NCBI RefSeq assembly: GCF_011764585.1
Contig: NZ_AP022853.1
Span: 665,501-729,500 of the forward strand
Source of the DNA: Sulfurimicrobium lacus
GTDB lineage: Bacteria > Pseudomonadota > Gammaproteobacteria > Burkholderiales > Sulfuricellaceae
Direction of reading: 5' to 3'
Length of the DNA: 64,000 nucleotides
Below are positions 1 to 7,401 of the stretch, piece after piece (within the stretch, counting starts at the first letter, position 1; every line of letters starts with the position of its first letter). The position numbers were made by a program, and so were the translations under genes. The notes under the pieces were generated by a model. The model saw nothing but the letters and a program-made list of their open reading frames with translations, searched no databases and had not been told where the DNA came from.

Positions 1-1
1 C

Positions 2-127
2 CTGGCGCGCCTCAGCGGCATGTCCACCGCCCGCGTGCACCAGGCGCTGGAAGGGCGCGGCAGCGATTCTCCCCGCGCTTTCACCGACACGCTGCGGGCC
101 ATACAACAACTGCAACAGCGACTCTAG
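2..127 (+). CDS. C-terminal end of a DUF4350-type protein (partial)
   Basis: An open frame enters from the window edge and ends at TAG 125-127, giving about 41 residues rich in Leu, Arg and Gln. It ends 8 bp before the moxR start. Proteins carrying DUF4350 normally precede MoxR ATPase and DUF58 genes in proteobacteria, and the tail resembles the end of that family. The assignment rests mainly on context because only the tail is visible; nothing can be said about the rest of the protein. Confidence 0.55.
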   Translation: MARLSGMSTARVHQALEGRGSDSPRAFTDTLRAIQQLQQRL

Positions 128-135
128 GAAAAAAC

Positions 136-1113
136 ATGGCAGCTCTCAACGACGAACAGCTCGCGAAAACCTCTTCCCTGCTCAATGCCCTGCGCGCCGA
201 ACTCGGCAAGGCCATGGTGGGCCAGAAAGACGTGGTGGAGGAGGTGCTGATCGGCCTGCTGGCCGCTTCCCACGTGCTGCTCGAAGGCGTGCCCGGGCTC
301 GGCAAGACCCTGCTGGTGAAGGCGCTGGCGCGCACTTTTTCGGGCCAGTTCTCGCGCATCCAGTTCACCCCTGACCTGATGCCGTCGGATGTCACCGGCC
401 ACACCATCTTCGACGCCGCCAGCAGCAGCTTCGTCACGCGCAAGGGGCCGGTGTTCACCCATCTGCTGCTGGCGGACGAAATCAACCGCGCGCCGGCCAA
501 GACCCAGGCCGCGCTGCTGGAAGTCATGCAGGAGTCGCAGGTCACGCTGGAGGGCAAGGCGCTGCCCCTGCCGCAGCCGTTCATGGTGCTCGCCACCCAG
601 AACCCGGTGGAGCAGGAGGGTACCTACCCCTTGCCGGAAGCCCAGCTCGACCGCTTCCTGCTGAAGATTCGCATCGCCTACCCGAGCCGCGAGGAGGAGG
701 CGGCACTGACGCGCCAGGTCACCGAGCGCCGCACCGGCGGCGAGTTGGCGGTGGAGCAGGTGGCCACCGTGGTCGGACCGCAGCACATCGTTTCGCTGCA
801 GACCGCCACCGCCCACGTCGAAGTGGACGACCGGGTGCTCAACTACGCGGTCGCCATCGCCGCCGCCACGCGCGATTTCCCCGGCATCGCGCTCGGCGCC
901 GGGCCGCGCGGCAGCATCTCGCTGGTGCGCGCCGCACGGGGGCGCGCCTTGCTGGCCGGGCGAGCCTTCGCCACGCCGGACGACGTCAAGGCGGTCGCCC
1001 TGCCGGCGCTGCGCCACCGCATTTCTACCACACCCGACGCGGAAATCGAGGGCAAGGATGCCGATGCGCTGCTGCGCCTGCTGCTCGACCAGGTTGTGGC
1101 GCTGCGCGCCTGA
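136..1113 (+). CDS. MoxR family AAA+ ATPase
   Basis: This 325-residue protein has a Walker A motif GVPGLGKT at residues 51-58, a Walker B segment LLLADEINRAP at about 110-120 and a sensor 1 motif ATQNP at 153-157. The C-terminal third fits the AAA lid domain. MoxR ATPases act as chaperones that activate or assemble partner proteins, often ones with von Willebrand factor A-like domains. The next gene, a DUF58 protein, is the usual partner and overlaps this stop codon (TGATG), which suggests translational coupling. The ATG at 136 lies 8 bp after the preceding stop. The family is certain; the client protein is not known. Confidence 0.95.
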   Translation: MAALNDEQLAKTSSLLNALRAELGKAMVGQKDVVEEVLIGLLAASHVLLEGVPGLGKTLLVKALARTFSGQFSRIQFTPDLMPSDVTGHTIFDAASSSFVTRKGPVFTHLLLADEINRAPAKTQAALLEVMQESQVTLEGKALPLPQPFMVLATQNPVEQEGTYPLPEAQLDRFLLKIRIAYPSREEEAALTRQVTERRTGGELAVEQVATVVGPQHIVSLQTATAHVEVDDRVLNYAVAIAAATRDFPGIALGAGPRGSISLVRAARGRALLAGRAFATPDDVKAVALPALRHRISTTPDAEIEGKDADALLRLLLDQVVALRA

Positions 1114-2420
1114 TGATCCCGCACCGCCCGCTGCTGATCGCCGCCTGGGCCTGGCTCGCGCTGGGCCTGCTGGCCGTGATCTGGGCGCAGCTGCTGGCGC
1201 TGTGGCTAGGTGCAGGCGCTGTATTGGCGCTGACGGCGCTGCTGGACGCCGTTCTCGCCCGGCGACGCGGCAACCCGCTGAGTTTCGAGCGCGAAACGAG
1301 CCATAGCTGGCCGGTGGGCCGGCAGCAGAACGTGACGCTCAAGCTCGCCTGCGCCGCACGTCCGGCGGCGGGGTGGATACAGGACCGCCACCCCGACTCC
1401 TTCGAGGCCGAAGGCTTGCCGGCGGCGTTTCGTGTCGCAGCGGGGCAGTGGACCAAGCTGTCCTACCGGGTGCTGCCGGACCAGCGCGGCGTCCACCGCT
1501 TCGGCGCGGCAGAGCTGCGCCTGGTTTCACCGCTGGGTTTCTGGCTCACTCGCCATGCCGTGGGCGAGGGGCAGGCGGTGCAGGTTTACCCCGATTTCGC
1601 CAAAATCTCCCAATACGCGCTGTTTGCTGTCGACAACCGTCTGTCGCAGATCGGCCTGCTGCGCCGGCGGCGGCGCGGCGAGGGGCTGGATTTTCACCAG
1701 CTGCGCGAGTATCGCAGCGACGACTCGCCGCGCCAGATCGACTGGAAGGCGACGTCGCGCATGGGCAAGCTGATCGCGCGCGACTACCAGGACGAGCGCG
1801 ACCAGCAGATCGTGTTCATGCTCGACTGCGGCCAGCGCATGCGCGCGCGCGACGATGCCCTGTCGCACTTCGACCATACCCTCAACGCCATGCTGCTGCT
1901 GGCCTACGTGGCCCTGCGCCAGGGCGACGCGGTGGGGCTTTCAACCTTCGCCCACGATACGCCGCGCTTCTTCGCCCCGCGCAAGTCGCTGGACACCGTG
2001 CAGCGCCTGCTCAACACCGTGTTCGACCTGCAGCCCAGCCTGCGTACCCCGGATTACCGGATAGCGGGCCAGCACCTGGCGGGGCGCCTGACCCGGAGGT
2101 CGCTGATCGTGCTGCTCACCAACCTGCGCGACGAGGACGATGCCACCCTGGCCCCTGCGCTAGCGCAGTTGCGGCGGCGCCACCTGGTGCTGGTCGCCAA
2201 CCTGCGCGAAACCGGGCTGGACCGTATCATGGCCGAGCCGGTGGGCGATTTCGATACGGCCCTGACTTTCGCTTCCGCCACCGATTATCTCAAGGCGCGC
2301 GAGCGCCAGATCAGGATGCTGCAGGCGGCGGGAGCCAGGGTGCTCGACGCGGCCCCGCCGCAGCTGCCGATGGCGCTGGTCAACCGCTACTGGGAGCTGA
2401 AGCGCAGTGGGGTGTTCTGA
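1113..2420 (+). CDS. DUF58 domain protein, MoxR partner
   Basis: A 435-residue protein with two hydrophobic N-terminal helices (about residues 7-45), a middle region of beta character, and the DUF58 signature REYRSDDSPRQIDWKATSR at 198-216. A vWA-like fold follows, starting at FMLDCGQRM. DUF58 proteins are membrane-anchored vWA-like proteins found almost always with MoxR ATPases. The ATG overlaps the moxR stop by one base. The exact role is unknown; a part in envelope or periplasmic protein assembly is inference from the family. Confidence 0.92.
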   Translation: MIPHRPLLIAAWAWLALGLLAVIWAQLLALWLGAGAVLALTALLDAVLARRRGNPLSFERETSHSWPVGRQQNVTLKLACAARPAAGWIQDRHPDSFEAEGLPAAFRVAAGQWTKLSYRVLPDQRGVHRFGAAELRLVSPLGFWLTRHAVGEGQAVQVYPDFAKISQYALFAVDNRLSQIGLLRRRRRGEGLDFHQLREYRSDDSPRQIDWKATSRMGKLIARDYQDERDQQIVFMLDCGQRMRARDDALSHFDHTLNAMLLLAYVALRQGDAVGLSTFAHDTPRFFAPRKSLDTVQRLLNTVFDLQPSLRTPDYRIAGQHLAGRLTRRSLIVLLTNLRDEDDATLAPALAQLRRRHLVLVANLRETGLDRIMAEPVGDFDTALTFASATDYLKARERQIRMLQAAGARVLDAAPPQLPMALVNRYWELKRSGVF

Positions 2421-2452
2421 TTGTTTTTCAACCTGAAAGAAGGAGTCTCACC

Positions 2453-3232
2453 ATGGAACCGACATCATCCTCAAATCCCTTCTCCGCGCCTGCGGCGCGC
2501 GTGTCCGACTACGCTGCCGAGGAGGAGGGCGCGCTGCTGTCCGAACCGGAACGGCTCGACGCCGGCCGCGGCTTCGCCTGGATAGGCGAGGGCTGGGCGC
2601 TGTACCGCGAAGCGCCGGGGATGTGGGCCGGCATCATCCTGGTGCTGGGCATAATCTTCATCGTCATGTCGATGATCCCGCTGGTCAACTTCGTGGTGTC
2701 CATGATCATGCCGGTGTTCGTCGGCGGGCTGATGCTCGGCTGCCATGACCTGGAGCGCGGCGAGCCGCTGGAATTCAGGCACCTGTTCGCCGGCTTTCAG
2801 GAGCATTTCGGCAAGCTGTTCGTTGCCGGCCTGATCTATGCCGTGAGCGCCTTTGTGGTGATGTTCCTGAGCGCGTTCGCGATGATGGGAACGATGGGGA
2901 TGTCCGTGATGACCGGCGGCAACCCCGGTGCGGTCGCGCCGCTTACGATCTTGCTCTGGGTTGCGGTCATGATGGCTCTCCTGGTCCCCCTGCTGATGGC
3001 GATCTGGTTCGCGCCGGCGCTGATCGTCAGGCACGACCTTGGCGCGATTGAGGCGCTCACGCTGAGCTTCAAGGGTTGCCTGCGCAACATGCTCCCCTTC
3101 CTGCTGTACGGCGTTGTCACGCTGGTGCTGGCCTTCGTCGCCACCATTCCGTTGGGTTTGGGCTGGTTGGTGCTGGGGCCGGTGATGGTCGCCGCGCAGT
3201 ACGTCGGCTACCGGGAAATCTTCGTTGGCTGA
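2453..3232 (+). CDS. BPSS1780-type integral membrane protein
   Basis: The ATG at 2453 follows a good ribosome binding site (gaaggag, 2438-2444) and gives 259 residues. About 50 polar N-terminal residues precede roughly five hydrophobic segments (about 58-105, 120-150, 160-190 and 215-250). The Met- and Gly-rich helices and the closing YVGYREIF motif match the betaproteobacterial BPSS1780 membrane family. Function is unknown. The gene lies between DUF58 and RDD genes and its stop overlaps the RDD start, so it is probably part of the same operon. A longer start at 1373 in this frame runs inside the DUF58 gene and is rejected. Confidence 0.85.
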   Translation: MEPTSSSNPFSAPAARVSDYAAEEEGALLSEPERLDAGRGFAWIGEGWALYREAPGMWAGIILVLGIIFIVMSMIPLVNFVVSMIMPVFVGGLMLGCHDLERGEPLEFRHLFAGFQEHFGKLFVAGLIYAVSAFVVMFLSAFAMMGTMGMSVMTGGNPGAVAPLTILLWVAVMMALLVPLLMAIWFAPALIVRHDLGAIEALTLSFKGCLRNMLPFLLYGVVTLVLAFVATIPLGLGWLVLGPVMVAAQYVGYREIFVG

Positions 3233-3953
3233 GCTGTCCGCGCTCGACACCCTCCGGCGCGTGGCGACGCCGGAAGGCTGCGAACTGACCCTGCGCCTGG
3301 CGGGGCCGGTGGTGCGCGCGCGCGCCTGGCTGATCGACGCCGTCGCGCGCTGGATGATCCTGGTCATCGCGCTCGTGGTGCTGAGCAGGCTCGGCGGGTT
3401 CGGCTACGGGCTGGCCGCCATCGCCTATTTCGTCGTCGGAATTCTGTACCCGATCCTGTTCGAGGTGTACTGGAACGGCCAGTCGCCGGGCAAGCGGCTG
3501 TCCGGCCTGCGGGTGCTGCGCGACGACGGCACGCCGATCGACTGGAGTGCCGCCACCGCGCGCAACCTGCTGCGCTTCGTCGATGCGCTGCCGCTCGGCT
3601 ATGCGACAGCCCTCGCGGCGATGTGGATCAATCCGGACGGCAAGCGCCTGGGCGACATCCTGGCCGGCACGGTGGTGACCTACACCGCAAGTGCCAACGG
3701 CAAGACCAAGCCCGTCGAGACGCGGCGCCACGGCATACCCGAAGCACCGCCTTTTCCCCTGACGCAGGAAGAGCAACGCGCCTTGCTGGAGTTCCACCAG
3801 CGCGCCCCGCTGCTGACGGAAGAACGCGCGGAAGAACTGGCGCAGCTGGCGCTGCCGCTGACTGCCGGGCTGGAGGGAGGAGCGGCCCGGGCACGGCTGG
3901 ACCGGATTGCCGAGTATCATATGGGAGTGGCGTTGCGGGAGAGGTCGCAGTAG
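3225..3953 (+). CDS. RDD family membrane protein
   Basis: The predicted 242-residue protein begins at TTG 3225, overlapping the previous stop by 8 bp; the next candidate is GTG 3261. The RDD core is clear: an Arg-Ala-Arg start of helix 1 (VRARAWLIDAVARWMI, about 27-42), a second helix, then NGQSPGKRLSGLRVLRDDG at about 85-103, with GKRLGDILAGTVV further on. The last 75 residues are soluble and rich in Glu and Ala. RDD proteins are small membrane proteins of poorly known function. The start codon is uncertain; the family call is firm. Confidence 0.85.
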   Translation: MAELSALDTLRRVATPEGCELTLRLAGPVVRARAWLIDAVARWMILVIALVVLSRLGGFGYGLAAIAYFVVGILYPILFEVYWNGQSPGKRLSGLRVLRDDGTPIDWSAATARNLLRFVDALPLGYATALAAMWINPDGKRLGDILAGTVVTYTASANGKTKPVETRRHGIPEAPPFPLTQEEQRALLEFHQRAPLLTEERAEELAQLALPLTAGLEGGAARARLDRIAEYHMGVALRERSQ

Positions 3954-4001
3954 GTTTGTGCGCTCGGGTGCGCCAGTCTCGTTCGACGCCCGATTTTTCT
4001 C

Positions 4002-4029
4002 TTGACACATCCATACCGGTCGGTATCTA
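4002..4029 (+). promoter_or_regulatory. Promoter of the TetR gene with an embedded operator
   Basis: TTGACA at 4002-4007 and TATCTA at 4024-4029 are separated by 16 bp and lie just upstream of the TetR ATG at 4038. Between and over them is the inverted repeat ATACCG-GT-CGGTAT (4013-4026). Its placement across the spacer and -10 box would let a bound repressor block RNA polymerase, so autorepression is likely. It equals the operator at 4657-4674 with the central ACCA missing. Confidence 0.7.
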
Positions 4030-4037
4030 ATTCGTCC

Positions 4038-4637
4038 ATGCAATCCAAACAGCCCGACCTCACTCGCGACAAAGTCCTCGAAGCGGCATTCTGCGAAATC
4101 CACCGCAGCGGCTTCCAGGCGGCGAGTATCGCCAACATCCTGGGTAGCACCGGCCTGACCAAGGGCGCGCTGTACCATCATTTCCCCACTAAGCAGGCGC
4201 TGGGTCTGGCGGTGGTGGACGAGGTCATTCGGCCACGGCTGGAGTCGCGCTATTACATTCCCCTGCGGGAAAGCGAGAAACCGCTCGATACCCTGCTGGG
4301 GTTCCTGGAGACCATGGCGGAACGCGCCGATGAACTGGTGCTGCTGGGCTGCCCGCTCAACAACTTGATGCAGGAAATGAGCCCCATCGACGCCGAGTTT
4401 CGCGGTCACCTGTGCGCTGTGATGAATGCCTGGCGCGAGGCGATGGAAACGGCCTTGCGGCGCGCTCAGGCGCAAGGAGATTTGCGCGCCGACGTAAACT
4501 GCGCGGATACCGCGCTATTCATTTTTTCCGCCTGGGAAGGTTGTATCGGCACGGCCAAAAACCTGCAATCCCATGAAGCGTTATTTGTGTGCAGCCGGCA
4601 ACTGCAAGCTTATATCCGCAGCCTGCGCGCCACCTGA
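4038..4637 (+). CDS. TetR/AcrR family transcriptional regulator
   Basis: A 199-residue protein beginning MQSKQPDLTRDKVLEAA. A typical TetR helix-turn-helix lies at about residues 24-54, with the recognition segment TGLTKGALYHHFPTKQAL. The C-terminal ligand domain is of the type seen in regulators of electrophile and quinone stress genes (C in LLGCPLNNL, about residue 106). An upstream TTG start at 4002 is rejected because it would lie on the -35 box. The identical half-site GTCGGTAT occurs in its own promoter and in front of the downstream gene at 4694, so this regulator probably represses itself and the CMD-nitroreductase genes. The ligand is unknown. Confidence 0.9.
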   Translation: MQSKQPDLTRDKVLEAAFCEIHRSGFQAASIANILGSTGLTKGALYHHFPTKQALGLAVVDEVIRPRLESRYYIPLRESEKPLDTLLGFLETMAERADELVLLGCPLNNLMQEMSPIDAEFRGHLCAVMNAWREAMETALRRAQAQGDLRADVNCADTALFIFSAWEGCIGTAKNLQSHEALFVCSRQLQAYIRSLRAT

Positions 4638-4656
4638 AAATTTTTTCCTGCAAACC

Positions 4657-4674
4657 ATACCGACCAGTCGGTAT
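4657..4674 (+). promoter_or_regulatory. TetR-type operator before the CMD-like gene
   Basis: The sequence ATACCGACCAGTCGGTAT is a perfect 8-bp inverted repeat with a 2-bp centre. It lies 19 bp before the ATG at 4694 and 7 bp before the ribosome binding site aaggagg. The half-site matches the one in the promoter of the adjacent TetR gene, making it the likely target of that repressor. Confidence 0.75.
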
Positions 4675-4693
4675 TTACTCAAGGAGGACTACC

Positions 4694-5131
4694 ATGCCGT
4701 TGATCTACACCGTTTCACCCGCCCAGGCGCAAGGCCAGGTGGCCGAGGTTTACCGTCAAAGCGCGGCTATCCTGGGCCATGTTCCCAACGCCTTCCAGAT
4801 GTACAGCGCGAGTCCCGCCCTGCTGGAAACCCAATGGCAGCAAACGGCTTATTTCATGCTCCATCCCAACCTGAGTTTCCCGTTGCTGGCGCTCACGCGC
4901 ATGCTGGTGTCGCAGGATCACCAGTGCGATTACTGCATCGACTTCAACGCCGCCATGCTGATCGAACGCGCCGGCTTTACCCCGGAGCAGATCGCCTCCA
5001 CCAGGCGCGACGCGGCGGCGGCGCCGCTCGACGCCAGGGAAAAGGCCATGCTGCTGTTCGCGCTCAAGGCCACGCGCGCCCCTAAAGAAATCGGCGCCGC
5101 CGATATCGACGACCTGAAAGCGCTCGGCTAG
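4694..5131 (+). CDS. Carboxymuconolactone decarboxylase/AhpD-like protein, truncated by an amber codon
   Basis: The ATG at 4694 follows a strong site aaggagg (4681-4687). The 145 residues contain the CMD/AhpD-like redox motif CDYC (about residues 77-80) preceded by the helix ALTRMLVSQDHQ. The frame stops at TAG 5129-5131 right after DLKALG, yet the same frame continues for 31 more codons that read like the normal end of this family (THAARNMAADVVFNTFKVE). Relatives usually have Trp at this point, so a TGG to TAG change is the simplest reading. The product is probably a peroxidase-like enzyme induced with the nitroreductase. Whether the short form works is unknown; it may be a recent pseudogene. 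Confidence 0.75.
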   Translation: MPLIYTVSPAQAQGQVAEVYRQSAAILGHVPNAFQMYSASPALLETQWQQTAYFMLHPNLSFPLLALTRMLVSQDHQCDYCIDFNAAMLIERAGFTPEQIASTRRDAAAAPLDAREKAMLLFALKATRAPKEIGAADIDDLKALG

Positions 5132-5227
5132 GCCGAGAGCGACATGCTCGACGCGGTCACCCACGCCGCGCGCAACATGGCGGCGGACGTGGTGTTCAAC
5201 ACCTTCAAGGTCGAACGCGACGCGTGA
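5132..5227 (+). pseudogene. Severed C-terminal segment of the CMD-like gene
   Basis: Thirty-one codons in frame with the preceding gene, ending at TGA 5225-5227. They encode an amphipathic helix and the family-typical FNTFKV ending. No start codon with a ribosome binding site precedes it apart from an internal ATG at 5144, so it is best read as the lost tail of the gene at 4694. Confidence 0.65.
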
Positions 5228-5314
5228 CCGCGCACTTTTCAGGAGATGGCCCATGCCTTGCAGTCCGGTAGGGCTGTTTTCACGAACTCATGTAACCAAC
5301 AGGAGGAAACTCTC

Positions 5315-5917
5315 ATGAACGTCAGTCTGGCAATCGAACAACGGCGTGCCGTCAAGGCTTACGACCGCGACCACCGCATGAGCGAGGCGGAGAAGGAAAG
5401 ACTCTTCTCCCTCGCCATGCTTTCTCCTACCGCCTTCAATATCCAGAACTGGCGCTTCGTGGTGCTGGACGATCCCGAGCTGCGCAAGCAGGTCCGCGCC
5501 GCGGCGTGGGACCAGGCGCAGGTGACGGACGCTTCATTGCTGGTGGTGCTCACCGCCGACCTCAAGGCCTGGGAAAAGGAGCCTGCGCGTTACTGGAAGG
5601 ATGCGCCCGAGCCGGTGCGCGACTACCTGGTGCCGGCGATCGACCAGTATTACCGCGGCCGCGAGCAGGTGCAGCGCGACGAGGCCATGCGCTCCTGCGG
5701 CATCGCGGCGATGAACCTGATGCTGGCGGCGAAGGAAATGGGCTACGACTCCTGCCCCATGGACGGCTTCGATTTCGACGAGGTGGGCAGGCTGATCAAC
5801 CTGCCGCCAGACCATGTGATCGCCATGTTCGTGGCGATCGGCAAAGGCACCAGGGAGCCTTACCCGCGCGGCGGGCAACTGCCCATGAGCGAAGTGGTGA
5901 TTCGCGACCGTTTTTGA
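5315..5917 (+). CDS. Nitroreductase family protein
   Basis: The ATG at 5315 lies after aggagg (5301-5306), giving 200 residues; a longer start at 5246 is rejected because it overlaps this site. The N-terminal RRAVKAYD resembles the FMN-binding RRS-like motif, SPTAFNIQNWRF at about residues 37-48 is the phosphate-contacting segment, and GYDSCPMDGFD with the AIGKGTREPYPRGG end completes the nitroreductase fold. Such enzymes reduce quinones, nitro compounds or related electrophiles with NAD(P)H. Position behind the TetR regulator and the CMD-like gene suggests one stress-inducible unit. The substrate cannot be told from sequence. Confidence 0.9.
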   Translation: MNVSLAIEQRRAVKAYDRDHRMSEAEKERLFSLAMLSPTAFNIQNWRFVVLDDPELRKQVRAAAWDQAQVTDASLLVVLTADLKAWEKEPARYWKDAPEPVRDYLVPAIDQYYRGREQVQRDEAMRSCGIAAMNLMLAAKEMGYDSCPMDGFDFDEVGRLINLPPDHVIAMFVAIGKGTREPYPRGGQLPMSEVVIRDRF

Positions 5918-5973
5918 CATCCGGCTGGCGTGCGTGATAAAACGGGCTTTCCCGTTTTCACGAGCGCCCGTCC

Positions 5974-6615
5974 ATGTCCGAATGCTGCGATCACGACAGT
6001 TTCGCCTTCCCGCCCCAGGGCGGCATCGGCATCCCGCGCGCCGGACAGTTCGACGGCGTGGCGTTCGAGAAAGCGGTGAGCGACCTGCTGCTGGCGTGTG
6101 GCGTATCCCCGGATTCGACGCATACCGGCAAGACCGCCAAGCGGGTGCGCGATCTGTGGGAAAAGCGCTTGCTGGGCGGTTACGACCTCGATCCTGCGAC
6201 GGTGCTGGGCGACGGCTTCGAAGACGCCCGCGAAGACATGGTGGTGGTGCGCGGCATCGCGGTGCACGGGGTGTGTCCGCATCATCTCGTGCCGTTTCGC
6301 GGCGTGGCGCACGTGGCCTACATCCCCGGCGGGCGCCTGCACGGCTTCGGGCGCATCGCCCGCCTGGTGGACGCCATCGGCCACCGCTTCACGTATCAGG
6401 AATGGATGACGCGCGACATCGCGGAAGCGCTGGTGAGCTACGGCCATGCCAAGGGCGCAGCGTGCGTGATCGAGGCGGAGCAGTTATGTCTGTTGCTGGG
6501 AGAGGACCGGCGCGGGGATGAGCGTGTTTATACCCAGGCATTCACCGGCTGTTTTCGCGACAGCGACCAGTTGCGCATGGAGTTCCTGCGCGCGGTTCAG
6601 GGGCCGTTGCGGTAG
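5974..6615 (+). CDS. folE: GTP cyclohydrolase I
   Basis: The 213-residue product catalyses GTP to 7,8-dihydroneopterin triphosphate, the entry to folate and, in many bacteria, to queuosine. Zinc ligands fit C101 (in HGVCPHHLVPF), H104 and C172 (in EAEQLCLLLGE). The remaining core (LHGFGRIARLVDAIGHRF, about 122-139, and the closing RMEFLRAV) is canonical. Two changes from the common form stand out: the CEHH motif is CPHH, and the stretch after C172 is divergent. The start is ATG 5974, 56 bp after the nitroreductase. It may be a stress-associated paralogue rather than the main folate enzyme. Confidence 0.88.
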   Translation: MSECCDHDSFAFPPQGGIGIPRAGQFDGVAFEKAVSDLLLACGVSPDSTHTGKTAKRVRDLWEKRLLGGYDLDPATVLGDGFEDAREDMVVVRGIAVHGVCPHHLVPFRGVAHVAYIPGGRLHGFGRIARLVDAIGHRFTYQEWMTRDIAEALVSYGHAKGAACVIEAEQLCLLLGEDRRGDERVYTQAFTGCFRDSDQLRMEFLRAVQGPLR

Positions 6616-6621
6616 CCCAAA

Positions 6622-7041
6622 TCAGGCTGTCGGCCGCACCCGGACAATGATGTCCACGCCTTCGGTGACCAGGCCGGGCGGCAATTGGGGCAGTCCGGTG
6701 AGTCCGATGTCGTCGACGTCTATGTCGGTTAGTTCGCCGGTTGCGACATTGTAGAAATGGTGGTGGAGGTGGGTGTTGGGGTCGTAGAACACCTTGCTTG
6801 GATCCACGATCACTTCGCGGATCATCTTTTTTTCCTGGAACAGGTTGAGCGTGTTGTATACCGTGGCTTTCGATGTTTCGCTGTGCTTGGCATTGACGAT
6901 GGCCATCACCTGATCGGCGCACAGATGCTCCTGGTGCGAGAACAGGGCGAAAGCGATCTCGATGCGCTGGTGGGTGGGGTTGATGCCGTGCTGCCGGAGC
7001 AGGTCGGCCATGTTGTCGCGGGTATAGTCACAGGTATTCAA
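6622..7041 (-). CDS. irr: Irr-like Fur family transcriptional regulator
   Basis: A 139-residue Fur-family protein with a winged helix (TSKATVYNTLNLFQEKKMI, about 57-75) and the metal/heme segment HLHHHFYN at 91-98. The Cys pairs that bind structural zinc in Fur and PerR are missing; NVATGELTDI takes that place, exactly as in the heme-responsive Irr group. Irr regulates iron and heme genes mainly in alphaproteobacteria, and related proteins occur in betaproteobacteria. The start at 7041 is supported by the inverted repeats that lie just upstream. It converges on folE with only 6 bp between stops. Irr-type is likely by motif; heme control is inference. Confidence 0.8.
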   Translation of the reverse strand: MNTCDYTRDNMADLLRQHGINPTHQRIEIAFALFSHQEHLCADQVMAIVNAKHSETSKATVYNTLNLFQEKKMIREVIVDPSKVFYDPNTHLHHHFYNVATGELTDIDVDDIGLTGLPQLPPGLVTEGVDIIVRVRPTA

Positions 7042-7053
7042 AGGAAAATTCTA

Positions 7054-7078
7054 TCCAAACATTTGGAACATGTCTAAT
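7054..7078. promoter_or_regulatory. Candidate Irr/Fur operator in the divergent promoter region
   Basis: Positions 7054-7067 are a perfect inverted repeat TCCAAA-CA-TTTGGA. Overlapping it, TTTGGAACATGTCTAAT (7062-7078) resembles the iron control element recognised by Irr (TTTAGAA..TTCTAAA type), with three differences by my comparison. The site lies 13-37 bp upstream of the regulator gene on the minus strand and upstream of the small gene at 7168, so it could control both. Confidence 0.45.
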
Positions 7079-7167
7079 TTGTTTTGCCATGGATGCTGTC
7101 ATGGACTTGATTTTTGCCAAATTCGCCCCTAACTGGCATAACTGAATCAATTTTTCGGAGATATTCC

Positions 7168-7398
7168 ATGCCCTATTTCGTCTATAAAGTTACGACTTTC
7201 CCTTTCAAGCAATTCGAACTGGCTGCCCAGTTCGACGCCTTCAAGGAAGCGAGCGCGCACGCCAAGGAACTGCGCAAGACAGTCGCGTCCGATGACAAGG
7301 TCGTGGTTAAAGTCATGTTCGGCGAGAATCAATTGCAGGCTGAAGACATCCTGAACCAGGAACGCGAGCCGCAGCCGACAACGGGTGAGGATTACTAG
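7168..7398 (+). CDS. Small conserved hypothetical protein
   Basis: The ATG at 7168 follows tttttcggag; the product has 76 residues and starts MPYFVYKV. It is soluble, with a short beta-like start and a charged middle helix (FDAFKEASAHAKELRKTV). There are no cysteines and no recognisable catalytic motif. It lies divergent from the irr-like gene across shared inverted repeats and 3 bp before the Cys-containing gene at 7402, so the two are probably co-transcribed. Small proteins starting like this occur in sulfur- and iron-oxidising betaproteobacteria, but I cannot assign a function. Confidence 0.7.
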   Translation: MPYFVYKVTTFPFKQFELAAQFDAFKEASAHAKELRKTVASDDKVVVKVMFGENQLQAEDILNQEREPQPTTGEDY

Positions 7399-7401
7399 CC
7401 G

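Noticed and set aside
4002-4037. Extended start of the TetR gene at TTG 4002
   Set aside because: This codon is part of a perfect -35 box and the extension would encode the operator, so ATG 4038 is preferred.
5129-5131. Recoding of TAG as an amino acid in the CMD-like gene
   Set aside because: Other genes in the window, such as nuoA and tpiA, end at TAG, and no recoding machinery is visible; a point mutation is simpler.
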